From EX4484-217-1 sp964496035 (GTDB lineage Archaea; Thermoproteota; Thermoprotei_A; EX4484-217-1), in contig CAZBXI010000012.1 of NCBI GenBank assembly GCA_964496035.1, forward strand, positions 1 to 32,980: DNA of 32,980 nucleotides, read 5' to 3'. Every line of letters starts with the position of its first letter. Positions within the stretch are counted from its first letter, which is position 1. This document shows positions 6,022 to 15,741 of the stretch, piece by piece. Below the pieces are notes generated by a model. That model did not search any database and was not told the origin of the DNA. It saw only the letters and a program-made list of their open reading frames with translations. The position numbers were made by a program, and so were the translations under genes.

Positions 6022-7422
6022 TTAGCCTAGTAGATCACGCCAGTATTCTACTGTTTCTTTGTCTAGTGCTAATGGTACTTCTACTTCTCCTTTTCTAATC
6101 TTTTCTTCTAACTCCTTAACTGCCTCCCATATCCAGTCAGGTATAGACTCTCTCATAGCCTTAACTTTCTCTTTAATTTCATCGGGGCTCATTGGTAGTA
6201 CTTTCTTTCCTGTAAGTTTTTCAGCTGTTATACCCATTTCAATGAATTCGTCTAGGTCTGCTAGAGTGCTTACGGATATACCTTCCATAAGTTTGCCTTC
6301 AATTTCGGTACCTATACCTAGCAGTAGTACTCCATCATATTTCTGTATAACATCTCTGAACTTGCCTTCTAATACTAGCCATGTTGCATAGTATACTCCT
6401 TTGTCAACTCTCTTCATCATGCTTGCTATTATGAACCCTGGGTTAATCCAGTCTTGGTTAGCGTCTACACCTATCCAGAATGGTGGACCCATTTCTAGAC
6501 CTTTTTCTTCAGCTATTTCCTTGACGGCTTGGTTTATACCTAAACCCAGTGGGCCAGCTATGTTATATACTGCTACAGCGCCTTTTTCGTACATTGGCTT
6601 TGCTGCTTCATAGCCCTTAGTTATATCGCTGAACGTTCCAGTGTATGTCCATAAGACTCTGTTCTTATACCAGCAACCTTTACCTTCAGGGCAGTACATC
6701 CCATCCTTCCAGTCTGGTCCAGAACCATAGTATGAGTCTTCACCTATTATTGGTGCTTTCTTACCGAACTTCTTCTCATACCATTTAAGTGCCCAATCAC
6801 AGCCCCACTTATATCCTATTTCGAACTTCCATAGTACGGGAATTTCTATGCCTAGAACTGCTCCAATATGTCTAAATTCATATCCTTTTTCATTATAGTA
6901 TGCCGCTAGTAAGCATCCTAGAGCTCCTACTAGAGCGCTTCCTTTGTGTTCCTCGAATTTTATGTCTAACATGTTGGGTAAGATGTGTCCAAGCTTCTCT
7001 TTAGCTATAGCTTGAGTAAACGTATCTATACCTGCGAAATTCTTGTCTGGGAATTCTTGAGCAACAGTGAATAGTGCATCGCTTAGTAAGAAACCTACTC
7101 CTACAATTAGTATTACATCGGGGTCTTTGGCTGCGGTTCTTAGGTTGGGTAAGTAGTCCGCTTCTGTTTTGCTTATTAACTCAATAACTTCTACTCCAAA
7201 ATCTCTTGCTGCTTCATCTGCTCCTTTACATGCCATGTCGTTGAACGATAGATCTCCTCTACCTCCGATGTCGGTGACTATAGCTATTTTAGGTTTCTTT
7301 GTTGGTGTTGGCGTTGGCTTAGGAGCAAATGCAAAGGCTGCAGCACCAATTATCGCTATAACCACTATGATTGCTATTATTATTGCTACTTTAGAAACAG
7401 CTTTTGGAGACAATAATCTCAT
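6022..7422 (-). CDS. BMP-family substrate-binding protein of a nucleoside-type ABC transporter
   Basis: The extracellular binding component of the importer encoded next to it. A hydrophobic N-terminal segment (about residues 12-32) is followed by a Thr/Pro linker (PTPTPTKKP), typical of archaeal membrane-anchored binding proteins. The mature domain has the BMP/PnrA signature: IAIVTDIGGRGDLSFNDMA near residue 45, VGVGFLLSDAL, and VGALGCLLAA. Purine nucleosides are the known ligands of the family; the ligand here is inferred. 466 residues is longer than bacterial members, partly through a Cys/Trp/Tyr-rich insertion near residues 230-260. The ATPase gene lies 84 bases upstream on the same strand; its own TATA-like sequence in that gap is possible. 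Confidence 0.9.
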   Translation of the reverse strand: MRLLSPKAVSKVAIIIAIIVVIAIIGAAAFAFAPKPTPTPTKKPKIAIVTDIGGRGDLSFNDMACKGADEAARDFGVEVIELISKTEADYLPNLRTAAKDPDVILIVGVGFLLSDALFTVAQEFPDKNFAGIDTFTQAIAKEKLGHILPNMLDIKFEEHKGSALVGALGCLLAAYYNEKGYEFRHIGAVLGIEIPVLWKFEIGYKWGCDWALKWYEKKFGKKAPIIGEDSYYGSGPDWKDGMYCPEGKGCWYKNRVLWTYTGTFSDITKGYEAAKPMYEKGAVAVYNIAGPLGLGINQAVKEIAEEKGLEMGPPFWIGVDANQDWINPGFIIASMMKRVDKGVYYATWLVLEGKFRDVIQKYDGVLLLGIGTEIEGKLMEGISVSTLADLDEFIEMGITAEKLTGKKVLPMSPDEIKEKVKAMRESIPDWIWEAVKELEEKIRKGEVEVPLALDKETVEYWRDLLG

Positions 7423-7506
7423 GTAAGAACCCCGTGTATTTAAGTGTGGTTGTGGGAAATAAAGTTTTACATTAAAGTAAGTGAACGAGTAGAATAAATA
7501 GGAGAT

Positions 7507-9078
7507 TTATACTTTTACACCACCCATCATTAAACCTATCTCCTTTCTTGTGATCTCGTCAGCTTTCTTTATTCCCATAAATTCTCCTTCGTACATTACA
7601 GCTATTCTATCGCTTAGCTGCATTATTTCATCTAAATCTGCAGAAACAAGCAGAACAGCTTTACCTTCATCTCTCATTTTAGCTAGTAACTGTCTAATGT
7701 ACATTGTTGAAGCTATATCGAGACCTCTGGTAGGATGCACGGCTATTATTAGACTCGGGTTTTTGCTAAGCTCTCTACCAACAAGAAGTCTTTGCCTATT
7801 TCCTCCGCTTAAACTCTTAGCTACCGTGTCTATACTTGGGGTTATTACGTTAAAGTTTTTAACAAGTTTTAGAGCATACTCTTTAACCTTCTTCCAGTTA
7901 AGTCTAGAGAGCTTAATGTTTCTACTTATTTTAATTTCTTTCAGAAAACTATGTTCCCATTGCCTACTTAGTATTGAGTTCTCAGTTACAGTGAACTCTA
8001 AGACTAAACCGTATTTCTCTCTATCGCCTGGTATATGGGAGGCACCAAGCCTATATACGTCTATTGGGCCTTTATTCGTAACTTCAATGCCGCTTATCAG
8101 GATTTTTCCTTTCTCTACTTTTCTTAACCCTGTTATTGCTTCTACAAGTTCTGCTTGACCGTTACCTTCAACACCAGCTATACCGAAGATTTCACCAGCT
8201 TTTACTTCGAATGTAACTCCTTTAACAGCCATAAGGCCTAAGTCGTTTCTTACATATAGGTCTTCAACTTTGAGCACTGTAGGTGCTGAGGGAGGTGCGC
8301 CCTTACCTCTCAATAGTATGTCGAGTTTCATCTCTTTACCTACCATTAGAACTGCAAGTTTCTCGGGTGTTGCCTCTCTTGTAGGTATTTCTCCTGCTAC
8401 TATTCCCTTCCTTAAAACAACTATTCTGTCGGTTATTGCTAAAGCTTCTCTAATCTTGTGAGTTATGAAGACCACTGTCTTACCTTGTTCTTTAAGCCTT
8501 TTCATGATCTTAAATAACTCTTCAACTTCTAGCGGCGTTAAGAATGTTGTGGGTTCATCAAGTATTAAGACGTTTACACCGCGGTAAAGCACCTTTAGTA
8601 TTTCTATCCTTTGACGGGAACCTAAAGGTAATAGTTCAACAGGCACATCCAATGGTACTTCCAGTCCTGTTTCCTTCATGAGTTTCTTTATCTTTTCCTC
8701 TACAGTACTTGTATCTATTGGTGAGATAATCAGTGATGTTTTCTTTCCAGTAGATTCTATACCTAAGATGATGTTTTCTAATGCAGTAAATATGGGTACT
8801 AAAGTAAAATGTTGGTGAACCATGCCTATTCCTAAGGCTAAAGCATCTGAGGGGTTTTTGAACCTAACCTTTCTACCCCTATAGTATATTTCTCCTTTTG
8901 TTGGTCTTAGCAAGCCTGAAAGAATTTTCATTAGTGTAGTTTTTCCAGCACCGTTTTCCCCAAGGAGCCCTACAATTTCACCTTCATGTACTGCAAAGTT
9001 TACTCCTCTTAAAGCAACAGTTCCATCAGGATAGATTTTTACTATATTCTTCATCTCTACTATTGGTCTTCTCTCCAT
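7507..9078 (-). CDS. Duplicated ABC ATPase, nucleoside/simple-sugar importer type
   Basis: Cytoplasmic energy-coupling subunit with two ABC domains. The first has Walker A GENGAGKTT, a weak signature LPLGSRQR, Walker B VLILDEPTTFLT and the H-loop ITHK. The second has a degenerate Walker A (GVEGNGQAEL), an orthodox signature LSGGNRQR, and a Walker B region LIIAVHPTRGLD in which the catalytic DE is replaced. This asymmetric pattern is normal for the RbsA/YufO class. I start it at ATG 9078 (MERRPIVEMKNIVKIYP) because the upstream extension to 9150 does not look like ABC sequence. It pairs with the BMP protein and the two divergent permeases. Confidence 0.9.
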   Translation of the reverse strand: MERRPIVEMKNIVKIYPDGTVALRGVNFAVHEGEIVGLLGENGAGKTTLMKILSGLLRPTKGEIYYRGRKVRFKNPSDALALGIGMVHQHFTLVPIFTALENIILGIESTGKKTSLIISPIDTSTVEEKIKKLMKETGLEVPLDVPVELLPLGSRQRIEILKVLYRGVNVLILDEPTTFLTPLEVEELFKIMKRLKEQGKTVVFITHKIREALAITDRIVVLRKGIVAGEIPTREATPEKLAVLMVGKEMKLDILLRGKGAPPSAPTVLKVEDLYVRNDLGLMAVKGVTFEVKAGEIFGIAGVEGNGQAELVEAITGLRKVEKGKILISGIEVTNKGPIDVYRLGASHIPGDREKYGLVLEFTVTENSILSRQWEHSFLKEIKISRNIKLSRLNWKKVKEYALKLVKNFNVITPSIDTVAKSLSGGNRQRLLVGRELSKNPSLIIAVHPTRGLDIASTMYIRQLLAKMRDEGKAVLLVSADLDEIMQLSDRIAVMYEGEFMGIKKADEITRKEIGLMMGGVKV

Positions 9079-9209
9079 AACGTTCAACCTAGAATATGCT
9101 TCATAATATTTAGCGTTGCAAGTTAAATTTAAACTAACCTCATATATCATATATAGTACAGTAAATTTTTAAAAAATGATAGTTAAGAAGTTACTAGGTG
9201 TTTTCATAT
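9079..9209. promoter_or_regulatory. Divergent promoter region of the ABC importer
   Basis: Minus-strand TATA candidates lie near 9141-9156 and 9123-9133 for the ATPase gene. On the plus strand TTTTTAAAAAA at 9166-9176 would start transcription near 9197 for the permeases. The arrangement lets both halves of the transporter be controlled together. Confidence 0.4.
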
Positions 9210-10274
9210 ATGGAAAAAACGTTGAAGGTTCCGTCAAAGATTTTTCAACCATTACTTCATTCAGCATTAGCGTTAGTACTTGGTCTTATTGCAGGAGCTA
9301 TACTGATGGCACTTTACGGTTATGACCCCTTCTTAGCATATGGTGCCTTGGTTAGAGGAGCTTTTGGAGGCCCGGCAGAATTCGCTGAAACTCTATCCTT
9401 CGCTATACCGTTAATGCTTACTGGAATAACTTTCGCTATAGGTGTGAAAGCAGGACTATTCAACATAGGCGCCGAAGGTCAAATGTATATAGGGGCTTTA
9501 GGAGCTGTTCTTGCCGGTGCATGTATTAAATTACCTCCTATAATACATGTAGCTTTTACAACACTTTTCGCAATGCTTTTGGGAGCTCTATGGAGTATAG
9601 GACCCGCCTTGTTAAAAATTTGGCGCGGTGTACATGAGGTCATATCTACTATTATGTTTAACTGGATAGCCTTTTACCTCACAATGTACTTAGCTCTTTA
9701 TTATTTAGCTGAGCCAGGTAGAGCTGAAAAAACAGTTTCCGTTTTGAAGACGGCAAGATATACTGTAGTGATGCCCGGCGCTAGTTTAACAACAATAATT
9801 TTTGTTGCAATAATATTTTGTGTAATTATTCATTTATTCCTTGTCCTAACTAAAGCAGGGTATGAGCTTAAGCTTTTAGGAGCTAATCCTGATGCCGCAA
9901 GATATGCTGGCGTGGATGCCAAAAGCGTAATATTTACAAGCTTCATTATTGGTGGTCTATCCGCAGGTCTTGCAGGAGCATCCCAGATAATAGGAAGACC
10001 CCCAACATGGGCCCTATATGGAACACTAGGTAATGTTATTGGATTAGGTTTTGACGGTATAGGCGTTGCTTTAATAGGGAGAAATAACCCATTAGGTGTA
10101 ATAATTGCTGCAATATTTATTGGAGCTTTAAAGAATGGAGGTAGATATATGGAGTATACTGCTGGGGTTTATTCGGAGCTTGTAGGAGCTATAAACGGTC
10201 TAATAATTATAGCATTAGCTGTTCCTGAAGCTATAGTTCTCATTAGGAGGGTTTTAAGGAGGTATAAGATATGA
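9210..10274 (+). CDS. ABC importer permease (BPD_transp_2 family), first subunit
   Basis: Integral membrane subunit with about eight to ten hydrophobic segments across its length. The family loop is clear in KAGLFNIGAEGQMYIGALGA (about residues 85-105), and a second conserved stretch, GANPDAARYAGVD, near 230 is the coupling region facing the ATPase. This is the YufP/NupB-like class that works with BMP binding proteins. The start is set at ATG 9210 with AGGTG at 9196-9200; a GTG at 9198 in the same frame would fit a leaderless transcript and add four residues. Its stop overlaps the start of the next permease (ATGA). Confidence 0.9.
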   Translation: MEKTLKVPSKIFQPLLHSALALVLGLIAGAILMALYGYDPFLAYGALVRGAFGGPAEFAETLSFAIPLMLTGITFAIGVKAGLFNIGAEGQMYIGALGAVLAGACIKLPPIIHVAFTTLFAMLLGALWSIGPALLKIWRGVHEVISTIMFNWIAFYLTMYLALYYLAEPGRAEKTVSVLKTARYTVVMPGASLTTIIFVAIIFCVIIHLFLVLTKAGYELKLLGANPDAARYAGVDAKSVIFTSFIIGGLSAGLAGASQIIGRPPTWALYGTLGNVIGLGFDGIGVALIGRNNPLGVIIAAIFIGALKNGGRYMEYTAGVYSELVGAINGLIIIALAVPEAIVLIRRVLRRYKI

Positions 10275-11275
10275 AGACTGCAATATTCAAGCAGTATTTT
10301 AAAGTAATTCTGGTACTTCTTGTCCTAGCTATAATACTGTTTATTGCTAAACTGTTCGGGCTTAACCCCGTAGCCCTACTTGAAGCAGCTTTACTCGCTA
10401 TGACCCCTTTAGCCTTAGCTGCTATGGGTGAAAGTATAAACCAAAAAGCAGGGCTTTGCAACATAGGTTTAGAAGGAATATTTCTAATTACAGCAGCTGC
10501 TGGAGTATTTGGCGCCGAATTAGCGCATGAAGCAGAATTACCCTACAGCGGCGTTGTAGGATTACTTTTCGGCCTCTTTGTAGGAGCGTTGATAGGGTTA
10601 ATATTCGGTGTACTGAGCGTATATGGTAAAGCGGACCAGATAATTGTTGGTATAGGTATAAATGTTTTCGCAGTAGGTTTTGTACCGTATTTCATGATGG
10701 CGGTATGGCATTTTCCCGGAATACATATTCCACCAAAGGAAGTTCTTGTGCCTCCTCTTCCAGTACCTATCATACGTGTAAGCGGTATAACAGTGTTAAC
10801 ATTAATACTAGGTGTTCTTCTCCATTTAATGCTTCATAAAACACCTCTCGGCTTACGAATTTTAGCGGCAGGAGAAACACCTGAAGCTTTAGATGTTGCT
10901 GGCGTTAGAGTAGACTATATTAGAATATTAACGAGCATCCTAAGCGGCGCCTTAACAGGGTTAGGTGGTGCTTTCATGCCTTTATGCTGGTTCGGAGGTA
11001 TAGTTAAAGAGATTTCCGCCGGCAGAGGCTTCATAGCTCTCGCATGTCTTGTTTCAGCAGGTCTTGAACCTTTGCTAGCTATGAGCTTTGCTTTCATATT
11101 CGGTTTCGCCGAAGGACTAGCTTACACCATAGCTGTAACACCGGGTATTAAGGAAGCCGTACCATATCACTTGGTTCTCATGATACCCTACATCACAACG
11201 TTAGCTGTAGTGACTATATTCATAGGGAAAAGAAGATTTCCTAGAGCGCTAGCAACACCGTATACGAGAGAGTAG
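10271..11275 (+). CDS. ABC importer permease, second subunit
   Basis: Second channel subunit of the heterodimeric permease (YufQ/NupC-like). It carries the family motif QKAGLCNIGLEGIFLITAAA near residue 60, hydrophobic helices throughout, and the cytoplasmic coupling stretch AAGETPEALDVAGVRVDYIR near 200. 334 residues is standard. It overlaps the previous gene by 4 bases (ATGA), so the two are translated together. The gene ends about 20 bp before the convergent tpiA. Confidence 0.9.
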   Translation: MKTAIFKQYFKVILVLLVLAIILFIAKLFGLNPVALLEAALLAMTPLALAAMGESINQKAGLCNIGLEGIFLITAAAGVFGAELAHEAELPYSGVVGLLFGLFVGALIGLIFGVLSVYGKADQIIVGIGINVFAVGFVPYFMMAVWHFPGIHIPPKEVLVPPLPVPIIRVSGITVLTLILGVLLHLMLHKTPLGLRILAAGETPEALDVAGVRVDYIRILTSILSGALTGLGGAFMPLCWFGGIVKEISAGRGFIALACLVSAGLEPLLAMSFAFIFGFAEGLAYTIAVTPGIKEAVPYHLVLMIPYITTLAVVTIFIGKRRFPRALATPYTRE

Positions 11276-11295
11276 CGTTAAAGAAAAATAATCAT

Positions 11296-11979
11296 TTATT
11301 TTATGTTTGTAAGAGGCAAGGCTAGCTCTTTAATTTTCTCTTCCCAGCTTTTAGCTTTCACAATAGCTGAAGCTACTAATACCCCCTGTGTACCTAGATT
11401 TAATGCTTTTTCTACATCGTCTTTGAATGTAATACCAGCCCCTGTTAAGATAGGTATGCTTTCATCTATTTTCCTGATAATGTTAACAGTGTTTGTTATT
11501 ACTTCGGGTTTTGCTTTAGAAACAGATATTCCTGTACCTATAAGTTCTGGGGGTTCTATAGCTATGGCCGTCGGCTTCAATACTGCTACAGCAGCGCTTG
11601 TTTCGGGTTTATCGGCGCAAACTATAGTATCTAAACCTACTTCTTTTGCTCGCTGAATAGCTTCATTTATTATGTCAAGTCTTAACCTGTTTTCTGAATG
11701 ATTAAGCAAAGTACCCTTAGCGCCAGCTTCCTTCACAGCTTCAGGCAATATGTGTCCTGTATGTGCTCCAGGTTTTATAGGGTCTACGTGTTGTGCATAA
11801 ACTGGAATTTCGACATTCTCGGCGACGAGTCTTATGTCAACAGGTTGAACGGCAACTATTATCTCAACATTTAAATCTTTCGCTACTTTTTCAGCTACTT
11901 TAGCTAGTTCTAAAGCTCTTCTTCCAGTGGCTTGAGCATACGTTTTGAAGTTAATTACAAGAACAGGTGTTTTGAACAT
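11296..11979 (-). CDS. tpiA: Triosephosphate isomerase
   Basis: Interconverts dihydroxyacetone phosphate and glyceraldehyde 3-phosphate in glycolysis and gluconeogenesis. Catalytic residues are visible: Lys in VINFKTY (substrate binding), His in LLNHSENR, and Glu in AIEPPELIGTG. The phosphate-binding end reads LTGAGITFKDD and GVLVASAIVKA. The 227-residue compact form is the archaeal tetrameric type. I use ATG 11979; an ATG at 11991 is also in frame, but a TATA-like TTTTTAA near 12010 would start the RNA between the two. It lies just downstream of the FBP aldolase/phosphatase gene, whose substrates are its product and substrate. Confidence 0.95.
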   Translation of the reverse strand: MFKTPVLVINFKTYAQATGRRALELAKVAEKVAKDLNVEIIVAVQPVDIRLVAENVEIPVYAQHVDPIKPGAHTGHILPEAVKEAGAKGTLLNHSENRLRLDIINEAIQRAKEVGLDTIVCADKPETSAAVAVLKPTAIAIEPPELIGTGISVSKAKPEVITNTVNIIRKIDESIPILTGAGITFKDDVEKALNLGTQGVLVASAIVKAKSWEEKIKELALPLTNIK

Positions 11980-12072
11980 TTTCAACCACATCTCAATCTA
12001 AAGAGGTTAAAAATTGTTTTTGTTTAAAGTAGGATTTGCTTTAGCTAAAGATAGTTTATTAGTACTATATTG

Positions 12073-13218
<1,146 letters not shown>

Positions 13219-13304
13219 AATATTCACCTTTCGTGTCAAGATAGAGGGGGTTGTCTCTTATATTTTTATTTTCACAAGGTGTCTCTCAAAGCTAGCATAA
13301 AATT

Positions 13305-15107
13305 CTACGTTTCAACGTAGTAGTATTCACCTATGCTTTTCTGTAAACGGTCGAGATAACTGCCCTCCTTATTTACTCTTGGCCTTTTCGTTTTTGCATC
13401 ACGTCTAAACGTTACACCAACATCTTTGAGGAAAGTATTTATTCCCCTTCTTAAGTTCGCAGGTGCTTCGGCATTACCTTCAATACCAGGTGTTCCTCTA
13501 AAAACCATAAGGGAGTGCGCCAGGTAGTCTTGAAGCATTATGTCGTGCTCTACTACGAACGCAGCCGCCTCACGCATTTCAACAACATTTTTTATTGCCT
13601 TTGCAACAGCAAGTCTTTCTTCAACATCCAGATATGCTGAGGGTTCATCGAGAAGATACAGTTTTGCTTCTTTTAACAAACAAGACACTATAGCAACTTT
13701 CTGCAGTTCTCCTCCGCTGAGCTCACATATTAGTCTCTCATAAATTCTATCTACACCGAGTTTTACGATAATTTCTTTCTTAAACCATTCCGGTATTCCC
13801 GAAGGAGACATAGCATGCAGTAATTCAATAACCTTATAATTGCTAAACTTAGCGTAATGTGTCGAAACGTATTGAGGTTTATAACTTATCGTCATTTCTG
13901 AGTAGGAATAAATAACCCCCTCTATAGGCTTTACCTCACCAGCGAGAACTCTGACGAACGTTGTTTTACCTATGCCGTTTGGACCTAAAATACCGATTAC
14001 CTCCCCCTTGTGAATACTTCCCTCACGAACTTTGAGTTTGAAATTACCGAGTTTAATTAACATATCAGTCCATTTTACAAGCTCAAGCTCTGGAAGCCAA
14101 GCGATAGTTGGAGGTTTTACGTGGAAGCGTATGGGCTCGCTTCTAATGCGCATATTTTCATCGGGTAGGAAACCATCTAGGAAGAAGTTTATCCCCGACT
14201 TTACACCATATGGATGGGAAACTATGCCATATGCTCCTGGAACACCATATATTATGTGGACTAGGTCTGATAAATAGTCTAGAATTGCAATATCATGTTC
14301 AACTACAATAGCAGTTTTACCTTTTTGAACAGTATATCTTCTAATGATTTTCGCTATTCTCATTCGTTCGTAAACGTCAAGGTAGCTGCAAGGTTCATCA
14401 AACATGTAAACGTCAGCGTCTTTAGATAGCGCTGCCGCTATGAGGAACTTCTGAAGTTCGCCACCGCTAAGCACCTTCAATCTTCTATTCCATATTTTTT
14501 CAAGGCCAAGCTCCGTCTTCAAATCTTGTACTATATTTCGTTCATCAACCCTAGTTAGGAGCTTGCCTACCTCTCCTTTAAGGTATCTAGGTACCGCATC
14601 GACGTACTGAATTTTCAATATTGTCTGTATCTTCCCATCTACTAGCTTCTTGAAGTACGTTTGAAGCTCTGTTCCCTTAAATGCCTTTATTATTTCATCC
14701 CATTCAGGAGGTTTTTCAATACAACCTAAGTTGGGTTTAAGTTTTCCAGAAAGTATTTTAAGTGCTGTTGTTTTACCTGTTGCGTTTTTACCAATAATCC
14801 CGGTAATCATGCCTTGCTTAGGTATTGGTAACCTATAGAGCTTAAAGGCATTTACACCGTATCTATGTACGAGATCTGTTTCTAGCTCTTCAGGGAGATT
14901 TACAATGGTTATTGCATTGAATGGGCATTTCTTTACGCAAATACCGCATCCTATGCATATTTCCTCATATATGGTAGGTTTCTTACTGTCCTCACGAATT
15001 TCAATAGCCTTTGTACCTGTTCTATTTATAGGGCAAAATCTTATGCATTCCAAATTACACTTCTTAGGTTTACATAGTTCTACATCAATAGTAGCTATTC
15101 TAACCAT
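13305..15107 (-). CDS. abce1: Ribosome recycling ATPase ABCE1 (Rli1)
   Basis: Splits ribosomes after termination. The N-terminal ferredoxin-like domain carries eight cysteines for two 4Fe-4S clusters (CKPKKCNLECIRFCP and CIGCGICVKKCP). Two ABC domains follow: Walker A GKNATGKTT, signature LSGGELQ and Walker B MFDEPCSYLD in the first; GPNGIGKTT, LSGGELQ and LLDEPSAYLD in the second. H-loop histidines are present (VEHDIA, VEHDIM). 600 residues is the full length. ATG 15107; TATA-like repeats lie 30-50 bp upstream. No special features beyond those repeats. Confidence 0.97.
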   Translation of the reverse strand: MVRIATIDVELCKPKKCNLECIRFCPINRTGTKAIEIREDSKKPTIYEEICIGCGICVKKCPFNAITIVNLPEELETDLVHRYGVNAFKLYRLPIPKQGMITGIIGKNATGKTTALKILSGKLKPNLGCIEKPPEWDEIIKAFKGTELQTYFKKLVDGKIQTILKIQYVDAVPRYLKGEVGKLLTRVDERNIVQDLKTELGLEKIWNRRLKVLSGGELQKFLIAAALSKDADVYMFDEPCSYLDVYERMRIAKIIRRYTVQKGKTAIVVEHDIAILDYLSDLVHIIYGVPGAYGIVSHPYGVKSGINFFLDGFLPDENMRIRSEPIRFHVKPPTIAWLPELELVKWTDMLIKLGNFKLKVREGSIHKGEVIGILGPNGIGKTTFVRVLAGEVKPIEGVIYSYSEMTISYKPQYVSTHYAKFSNYKVIELLHAMSPSGIPEWFKKEIIVKLGVDRIYERLICELSGGELQKVAIVSCLLKEAKLYLLDEPSAYLDVEERLAVAKAIKNVVEMREAAAFVVEHDIMLQDYLAHSLMVFRGTPGIEGNAEAPANLRRGINTFLKDVGVTFRRDAKTKRPRVNKEGSYLDRLQKSIGEYYYVET

Positions 15108-15136
15108 AGCACAACATACCCCTTCCTACTGTTTTC

Positions 15137-15156
15137 CATATAGTTTCATATAGTTC
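15137..15156 (-). promoter_or_regulatory. Tandem TATA-like repeat upstream of abce1
   Basis: Two adjacent 10-bp units, CATATAGTTT and CATATAGTTC on the plus strand, differ at one base. On the minus strand each gives AACTATATG, a TATA-like box. The nearer one would start transcription about 8 bp before the abce1 ATG. Confidence 0.4.
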
Positions 15157-15183
15157 AGTTGTTAGAGGAGTATTCTAGAGAAC

Positions 15184-15246
15184 TAGATGATGAATGGTGA
15201 CGGCTAAGAGACTCAGGTTGATGATTTAAACTAAAAATGCTGATAG
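15184..15246 (+). ncRNA. Candidate C/D-box sRNA
   Basis: In the 140-bp gap between abce1 and the TFS-like gene, opposite in strand to both. C box ATGATGA at 15187-15193, C' box TTGATGA at 15218-15224 and D box CTGA at 15240-15243 occur in order over about 60 bases, the normal archaeal size. A short terminal stem (CTA before the C box, TAG after the D box) supports it. The D' box is less clear: CTAA at 15204 or CTCA at 15212. These RNAs guide 2'-O-methylation of rRNA or tRNA; I could not assign a target. Confidence 0.45.
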
Positions 15247-15247
15247 C

Positions 15248-15529
15248 CTATGAGCTTTCCTCACTACTTTCTTCTTCACTGAATGTTTCAAGAAAGACCT
15301 CATAGTACTCTTGTAGTATTTCTCTTTCTTCGCTTCTCCTAAGCGATTTACCTGTTTCTTCAGAGATTTTTGATGTAATAACATGTTTGCTTTCTCCAAC
15401 TTGGCGAGATAATTTATAATCAACATGCGCTTTTTCTAATTCAAAACCACATGCTCTACACTTCAATATTGTTTTTTCATGTCTTCTTACGGGAACCATC
15501 AAATTGCCGCACTTGGGGCAAAATTCCAT
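15248..15529 (-). CDS. TFS/RpoM-like protein with a single zinc ribbon
   Basis: The N-terminus MEFCPKCGNLMVPVRRHEKT...LKCRACGFE is the first zinc ribbon of archaeal transcription factor S (homologue of RPB9/TFIIS). The second, catalytic ribbon with its DE dipeptide is absent: the remaining 60 residues are a charged helix-rich tail ending in a Glu/Ser cluster. So it is likely a polymerase-binding relative and not a cleavage factor, or a different ribbon protein. ATG 15529, with GAGGTGAGAG at about 15543-15552. The tiny Glu/Trp gene lies 29 bp upstream and shares its promoter. Confidence 0.7.
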   Translation of the reverse strand: MEFCPKCGNLMVPVRRHEKTILKCRACGFELEKAHVDYKLSRQVGESKHVITSKISEETGKSLRRSEEREILQEYYEVFLETFSEEESSEESS

Positions 15530-15558
15530 ACCTGAACCACTCTCACCTCAGTACTGAT

Positions 15559-15642
15559 TCACCATTCCTCCCATTCTTCCTCTTCTTCTTCCCAAAGCTC
15601 CTCCTCTTCTTCCCACCATTCCTCTTCTTCAAAGAACAACAC
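15559..15642 (-). CDS. Tiny Glu/Trp-only protein (27 residues) upstream of the TFS-like gene
   Basis: The GTG at 15642 is preceded at the ideal 5-base spacing by GGAGGTG (15648-15654), and a TATA box lies at 15683-15692. The product starts VLFF and then consists of Glu runs of four, five, six and two residues separated by Trp (with one Leu), ending EEW before TGA at 15559-15561. No known family comes to mind. It could be a real small acidic protein or a leader peptide for the downstream TFS-like gene. The strong ribosome-binding sequence is the main evidence that it is translated; the repeated GAA/GAG/TGG codons alone could be low-complexity DNA. Confidence 0.55.
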   Translation of the reverse strand: MLFFEEEEWWEEEEELWEEEEEEWEEW

Positions 15643-15682
15643 AGTAACACCTCCAGTGCTACATTTTCTTCGAATAGTTCTG

Positions 15683-15692
15683 TATATTTAAA
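15683..15692 (-). promoter_or_regulatory. TATA box for the tiny-protein/TFS-like transcript
   Basis: On the minus strand TTTAAATATA, preceded by CC. Transcription would begin near 15661, only a few bases before the GGAGGTG ribosome-binding sequence of the tiny gene. Confidence 0.55.
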
Positions 15693-15741
15693 GGTATCGT
15701 GATATTTAGACATAGAAACTTAAATACACACGTTTTCACAG

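Noticed and set aside
7550..8158. 202-codon open frame on the plus strand
   Set aside because: Antisense shadow of the ABC ATPase gene, with Ser/Leu-rich composition typical of shadows.
15451..15702. 83-codon open frame on the plus strand, rich in Phe and Leu
   Set aside because: It is the complement of the Glu-rich tiny gene and lacks promoter and ribosome-binding sequence.
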